NCBI GenBank assembly: GCA_016490735.1
Contig: JAEMWC010000231.1
Location: 337,001 to 401,000, forward strand
Length of the DNA stretch: 64,000 nucleotides
Reading direction: 5' to 3'
DNA from: Pachyseris speciosa
Taxonomy: Eukaryota; Cnidaria; Anthozoa; Scleractinia; Pachyseridae
The notes beneath the pieces are model-generated. The model saw nothing but the letters and a program-made list of their open reading frames with translations, ran no database searches and was not told the origin of the DNA. The position numbers and the translations under genes are program-made. Each line of letters begins with the position of its first letter. Position 1 is the first letter of the stretch. Shown here in pieces: positions 55,601 to 61,600 of the stretch.

Positions 55601-58600
55601 TTTTGCCCTATGGAATTCTCGAGGTGGGTTTACATTCTCGTGTTGTCATTGTTGGAGGGTCATATCATATTGCTGTATGATAAATGTTTGATTAATAGTT
55701 TTGTCGGCCCTTTTTAGCCATCAGAGGCCGAGGATACCGGGGTGATATTGCCATTGATGATCTAAGCATCGCGCTTAAACCGAGCTGCCGGTTGTACAAT
55801 GGTTCTCTGCCATCAGTGGGCTCGACTGTGGCCCCTGTTACTACGGCTGCCCCCAACAACTGCTTGTCATCTCAGTTTGCCTGTGTCAGTGACGGTAGTT
55901 GCATCACGTTAGGCCAGGTCTGTGACTTCAACTTCGATTGTGCTGATCGCTCAGATGAGAGATCCTGTCGTGAGTATCATCTATAACTGATGTGCTTTAG
56001 TAGAGATGGAGCCCGGGTGCCACCACATTGTGTCCTCCGAACATGGCACATGCCTTTGAAGAGACGGAAAAGCCATTCTGAACAAAAGATTATTTATCTT
56101 TATCGTTCATACAATTATTATTTTTAATACAAAATGTTAAAAAAAAAAAAAGAAAATTCAGTAATGAAAGTCCCACCCCCACACAGCATGGCTAAACGAG
56201 TCGGGTGGGAACAGATACATGATAAAAACGTAACTTACAACTATTAAATTACTGTACTAAAACATTCCAAGTACAAGTACAAAAATAATAACTAGAAGTG
56301 GAATATAAAGTAAGGTTTACACAAAGAATTGGGACAAGGCGTGCTAATCTATCCGTCATTAAGAACCCTCGTACTTCATTAATTAATGAAAGTCTTGAGC
56401 TGAGAACTGGCATAAACATCCCTGTTAAACAGGGGGACTTTTGAACAGCCCAATCTGGATATGGTGGCAAAAAGGGGCGCTAGTGTTTCCTTTTAGAGGG
56501 GTCGTCCATTGAAAAGGGATGTTGCTGTCCAAAGGGTAATGGTATACGTTGCTAAGGTATGTCAGCCGGGAGCAGGCTATTCATGTCCACCTGGGGACGT
56601 TAGAATGCAATGGATAGTGGAGAAGACCAAATCAATCGGTAACTTCGGTAACTTCTTGGGTATGCATCCTCTCAACCTCTGACCACACCTTTACTTTCAT
56701 AGGAGACATCTATGTGATTATACGTTGTTTCATTTCGGCAACGCCATTAAGACAAAGACGTATATTGCATCACAATCGTTGTCTGGTCGTCGTAATGTGA
56801 AAGTAAATACCTCTTGTCATCGTTTCAAGGTTTAGATAAGTAACTCACTGACGTCATAAGCTGCGGTCTCGATGTGTGGAATGTGGTTGTCTCTTTCACA
56901 GCTGCCACGTGCACGTTTGAGAGTGATCAGTGTGGCTGGATGAACACCGATAAAGACAACTTTGACTGGGCGCGCAAGCAAGGTCGAACTCCAAGTTTTG
57001 GTACAGGGCCTTCTGTAGATCACACAACTGGAACAAATCAAGGCTATTTCATGTACATTGAGACGTCATATGGCAGTGTTGGTGACCGTGCTAGGCTCCT
57101 CAGCCCTCTTTTCCAGAAGGTATGTCTTAACCAATATTGGTGTCTGTTCACTAGAAGTGATCAGAATTGAGATGTGTTTGAAATGAACCCACTGGTCTTT
57201 TCGCTTTTCTCTCCCCTTGAAATTCCTCTGTGTGGATATTTCTTTTAACCTATTGTATTTGTGCAAAGGTTATTTGGCATATCTATAAAAAACCGGTTTG
57301 ACTAATCCAACCGGCACAATCCCCAGCATAACCAATAACTCTTTTTCATACATTAAAGTGTTCTTCAGGGTGCAGCGGTGTTTTCGAGTAGTAAAAGTAA
57401 TATCTGAAATAAGCAGACAGGGAAAGCAGTAAACTCGAACTGCCGTTGGGTGTGGTAGTGTTATACTTCTATTTCTCTGGATAGAACATGGTCTTTTCAT
57501 GTTTGCCATTCCACCTTACGTTGTGTCTTCGAGTCTCACGTTGTAAATTACCCTTCTATTAATAGGCTCATTCTAACTGCAAGATGACATTCTGGTACCA
57601 CATGTACGGCTACTCGATTGGGTCCCTAAATGTCTACCTTAACACAAGCAACAGACTCACTCTCTGGTGGAGGAAATTTGGTAACAAGGGGAACCAGTGG
57701 CTGCAAGGGACTGTTGGAATTGGAAAGAAGATCCAGCCTTTCCAGATACTTTTCCAGGGTGAGGAAGTGTATTTTGACTTGGAATTTGTGCAAGAGAAAT
57801 GCCCATTCCATGGCGCAGAATGGGTTTTATTCGTAGGACATATACTTACTGGCTGGCATAATTACCCTTGTTACACTACAGATCCCATGTGGGCTCTTAA
57901 TGGACTCCAATTGGTTGCGCGTAGTTTCTTACAAATTCAAATTTACACAAAATTTCTTGCAGTTGCGAATGCCCAGTGGAATAACTGTCCATCAGATGTA
58001 CAAGCAGTCAGTAGACAAAAGAGTTCCTAGCGATCCCGATCTCTCTGGGATGCTTTTAACGATCATATGTGGTAGAAAATCGCGCATCTCATTTGCGACA
58101 GCTACGTCAAATCTTGATAAATAGCAAGTCTTTCCCGAAATGGCTTTTTTCCTGTATAGTGAATGTTACTGGCGTCTTCAATACATTTTCAAACCGCCTG
58201 TGCACTTGCTTAACCATATGACTATTAAGGATATCCGACCATTCTGCACCATGTGTGCCATTTCAGAGTTGTAGGTGTGAGGCTGATTTTCACTCGCTTC
58301 CTGTTCAACATTTTGTACATCCACTGACCAGTACATAACGCTTGGCATATATTCCGCACATGTGATAAACTAAACCTCCAACCATGAAACTGTACACCCA
58401 AAATTACAATCATGAAAACGGCCCTATGGGAAGAAAATCATCGATATAATACAAAAGAGACAAGAAACAAGAGAAATATAGAAGAGAAGGAACTTGTTTT
58501 TGATAAATTTGTCTGGAATAAACCGAACAGGTAGGATATTTGTTTTGAAGAGGGTAAATTTGACCCTACAAGGACTTAATCATGTGTAACATACATTCAT

Positions 58601-61600
58601 TATATCTCACACTTAATACACGCGCTGTGATTGGTCAATTTTGCGGGCCGTATTCTGTAGTACGGCCCGCTTGACTTCAACTAGTTTTCTTTCCCGCGCG
58701 CCGGATTAAACCTCAGAGGTATAATAAATATCTTACGAACCTCGTTTCTCGGTCCGTACTGTAAGTTACGGATCCTCGTTTTTTACGATTAATTTGTGGC
58801 CCACGCGCTTCGCGCGTAGGCCATAAGTCAACGGGAAAAAACTCGGTCCGTAACTTACAGTACGGACCTGAAAACTCGGTTTGTAAGAGGTATGTATAAC
58901 GCATGTGTCACGATTCTCCTTTGGAGCTTTTAATAGCGTTTCCTAACACAGAAGGAATCAAAACGATATACCCGCGAGTGATTTATAATCCATTTTCCGA
59001 GGTCAGTGGCTCATGGCCACTTTGATTTATATTTGTTGGCTTGTCAGCTTATCGCATACAAGAACGTCGTACATGTCTCTACCAAAGAATTGAACTTCTT
59101 TGTCAAATTACACTGGCCAGAGCGGGTTGCTCTGCAGTTTTTCATGCTGAAGAACTGTTAAGTCAGTAGAGCCTTAGACGGAGACCCACGTTTCTTTCTT
59201 TTTAGGTACCCGCGGACGAACGTTCAGTGGAGATATTGCTGTTGATGACATCCAGTTTGTTGATTGTGCCCTCCCTCCAGTTGCAAACAGTTGTCCAGAA
59301 TTCACTTGTACACGGAAATCATGTGTGAAGAATGAGAATGTCTGTGATTTCAACGATGACTGCGGTGACAATTCTGATGAAACTCGTTGTGGTATGGCAT
59401 TTTAAGAAAATGCACGTGTTCATAGAAGTTGCGATTGCTTTTGCAGTCAGGACCTTAAACAACACTGATTATATCTTTATGAAACGGGTGGTAAACGTAG
59501 CGTAGTAATTCTGTGACTATTTTTTTGCTTTTGCAGGCGCCTACACCACACGGTGCGACTTTTCGTTGGGCCCCTGTGATTGGACTCAGAGTACCGAAGA
59601 TGACTTCAATTGGTTACGAAGACGAGGTTAGTTAGCCCGCGTGCAGACGTCTCCTAGCTATTCACTTTGTTGCACGCCCTTTTCGCGTGGAACAAGGGAA
59701 ACCGAAGACGTCAGCACGCAGGCTAGATGTTAGTGTACTTCAGCTCATAGGGTTTAAATTTCCCAGTCACAAATGCCGTCAGAAATGAAACGGTCCAGAG
59801 TTTGCGTCTTGTCTTTTTTACCATGTAGTCATCGCAATGTGTATTGTGACTTTTGATCTTTAACTGCTGGTTTTCACCTGGCTTCTGGATTTCAACCCTT
59901 GTTGTTCTGAAAGAAAAGTCACTTTATCGTGAGACATACTGAACTGTAAATATGGGCTATTGGCCAAGCGTGAGGGCAAAAGGACGAGATGTTGGCCAAG
60001 TTCTTTTTTTTTTTTTTGCATGTTTTATGGAATGAGACGAAGTCGAAGTCCATAAACACCCAATAAAAAACAAGGCCAATATCCCGTCATCTTGACCGAA
60101 CAAGCTTGGTCAATAAGGGATTTATTATATGACTCAAAGGACGCCTTTAAAAGACAGTAAAACGCGGACGAACGGGCTATCCCGAACGGTCAAGATGGCT
60201 CCATCTGGACCTTGCGGGTAGCCAATCACAGCAGGAGAATTGATTCATCTTGACCGCTGAGAGAGCCAATCATATAATAAGCAGTGTTAGTATATACCTC
60301 ACAAGTGAATAGTCCTTTTCGCGCGCTCTGATTGGTTAACTCGGAGGTGATTAGCAAGTACTATTCACCTCCGAGCAGCCAGCCCGCGAGATTTTACAAT
60401 TTCCGACCGCTTCTCGGTATATTATCACACATAAAGTAATGTTTTGGTCCGCTAATTATTCAGCTTGTGTGGTATATACTAAAACAATTATTCACCTCCA
60501 CTTCAGTGAATAATTGTTAATTATTAGTTCAAACCGGGATGAATAACCTCTTTTGTGGCAACAGTTTTATCGGTCAAACCTCGACGTCTTGAGACCTTTA
60601 ATTGTTAATGGAAGCAAAGTATGAATTATTTGATGATTTAGTATTTGAAGAATGGAGCGATTTAGACAAGAGATTAGAGGAACAGCACACTTTATCCAGT
60701 CTTAGCATTCATCATTTTGTGTGGCCTACGTTCTGCATACAGCAAACTTCTTAGCTCAGCTGGCCATGTAGTACAACGAGGGGCATCATTGCTCTCATCA
60801 CTGTTTCTGCTGCAACATTTCTATTAACACTTTCAATGGTGTTATTGCAAACAGGTGCAACATCCTCCTGGAACACTGGTCCACCGTCAGACCACACCAC
60901 CCAGACTGGCTACTACATGTACATTGAGACATCTTGGCCTCGCAAATATGGCGACAAAGCATGGATGGTGAGCCGCAACTTCCAAGCAGTGACTGCGGGC
61001 TCAGAACCCTGCAAGCTCCGTTTCTTTTACCACATGTATGGTGACACGGCTGAGGAACTCAATGTCTACATTAGGACATACCGCAATGGAACTGCACAGC
61101 AGAGGGTCTGGCACAAAGTGGGTTCCCAGGGAGCCATTTGGAACAGGGCTGTAGTGACCCTTTCCTCCAGCAGGACCTTCCAGGTTGGTGTATCTCATAT
61201 TAGTATATACCACACAAGTGAAAAGTGCTTTGAGCGCGCTCTGATTGGTTAACTCGGAGGTGATTAGCAAGTACTATTCACCTCTGAGCAGCCGGCGCGC
61301 GAGATTTTACAATTTCCGACCGCTTGTCGGTATATTGTCACACATAAAGTAATGTTTTGGTCCACTAATTATTCAGCTTGTGTGGTATTTCCTAAAACAA
61401 TTATTCACCTCAGTGTCGGTGAAAGTGGTGGGTATTTACCTCGCTCACTTCCATTTCGGTGAATAATTGTTAATTATCCCTAAACTATTGAGAAAAGTAG
61501 TTCGGACAGGCATTGTGATTTAGGTTGACATTAATGTGATTGCATCTCAAATATAGTGTTATCTTACCTTTACCCCATTTAGCGATTAAGGTGGCTCAAA

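Noticed and set aside
57758..58030. Open continuation of exon 49 into the intron
   Set aside because: It has no MAM content, and a GTGAGG donor followed by a perfect block C continuation in exon 50 explains the gene better.
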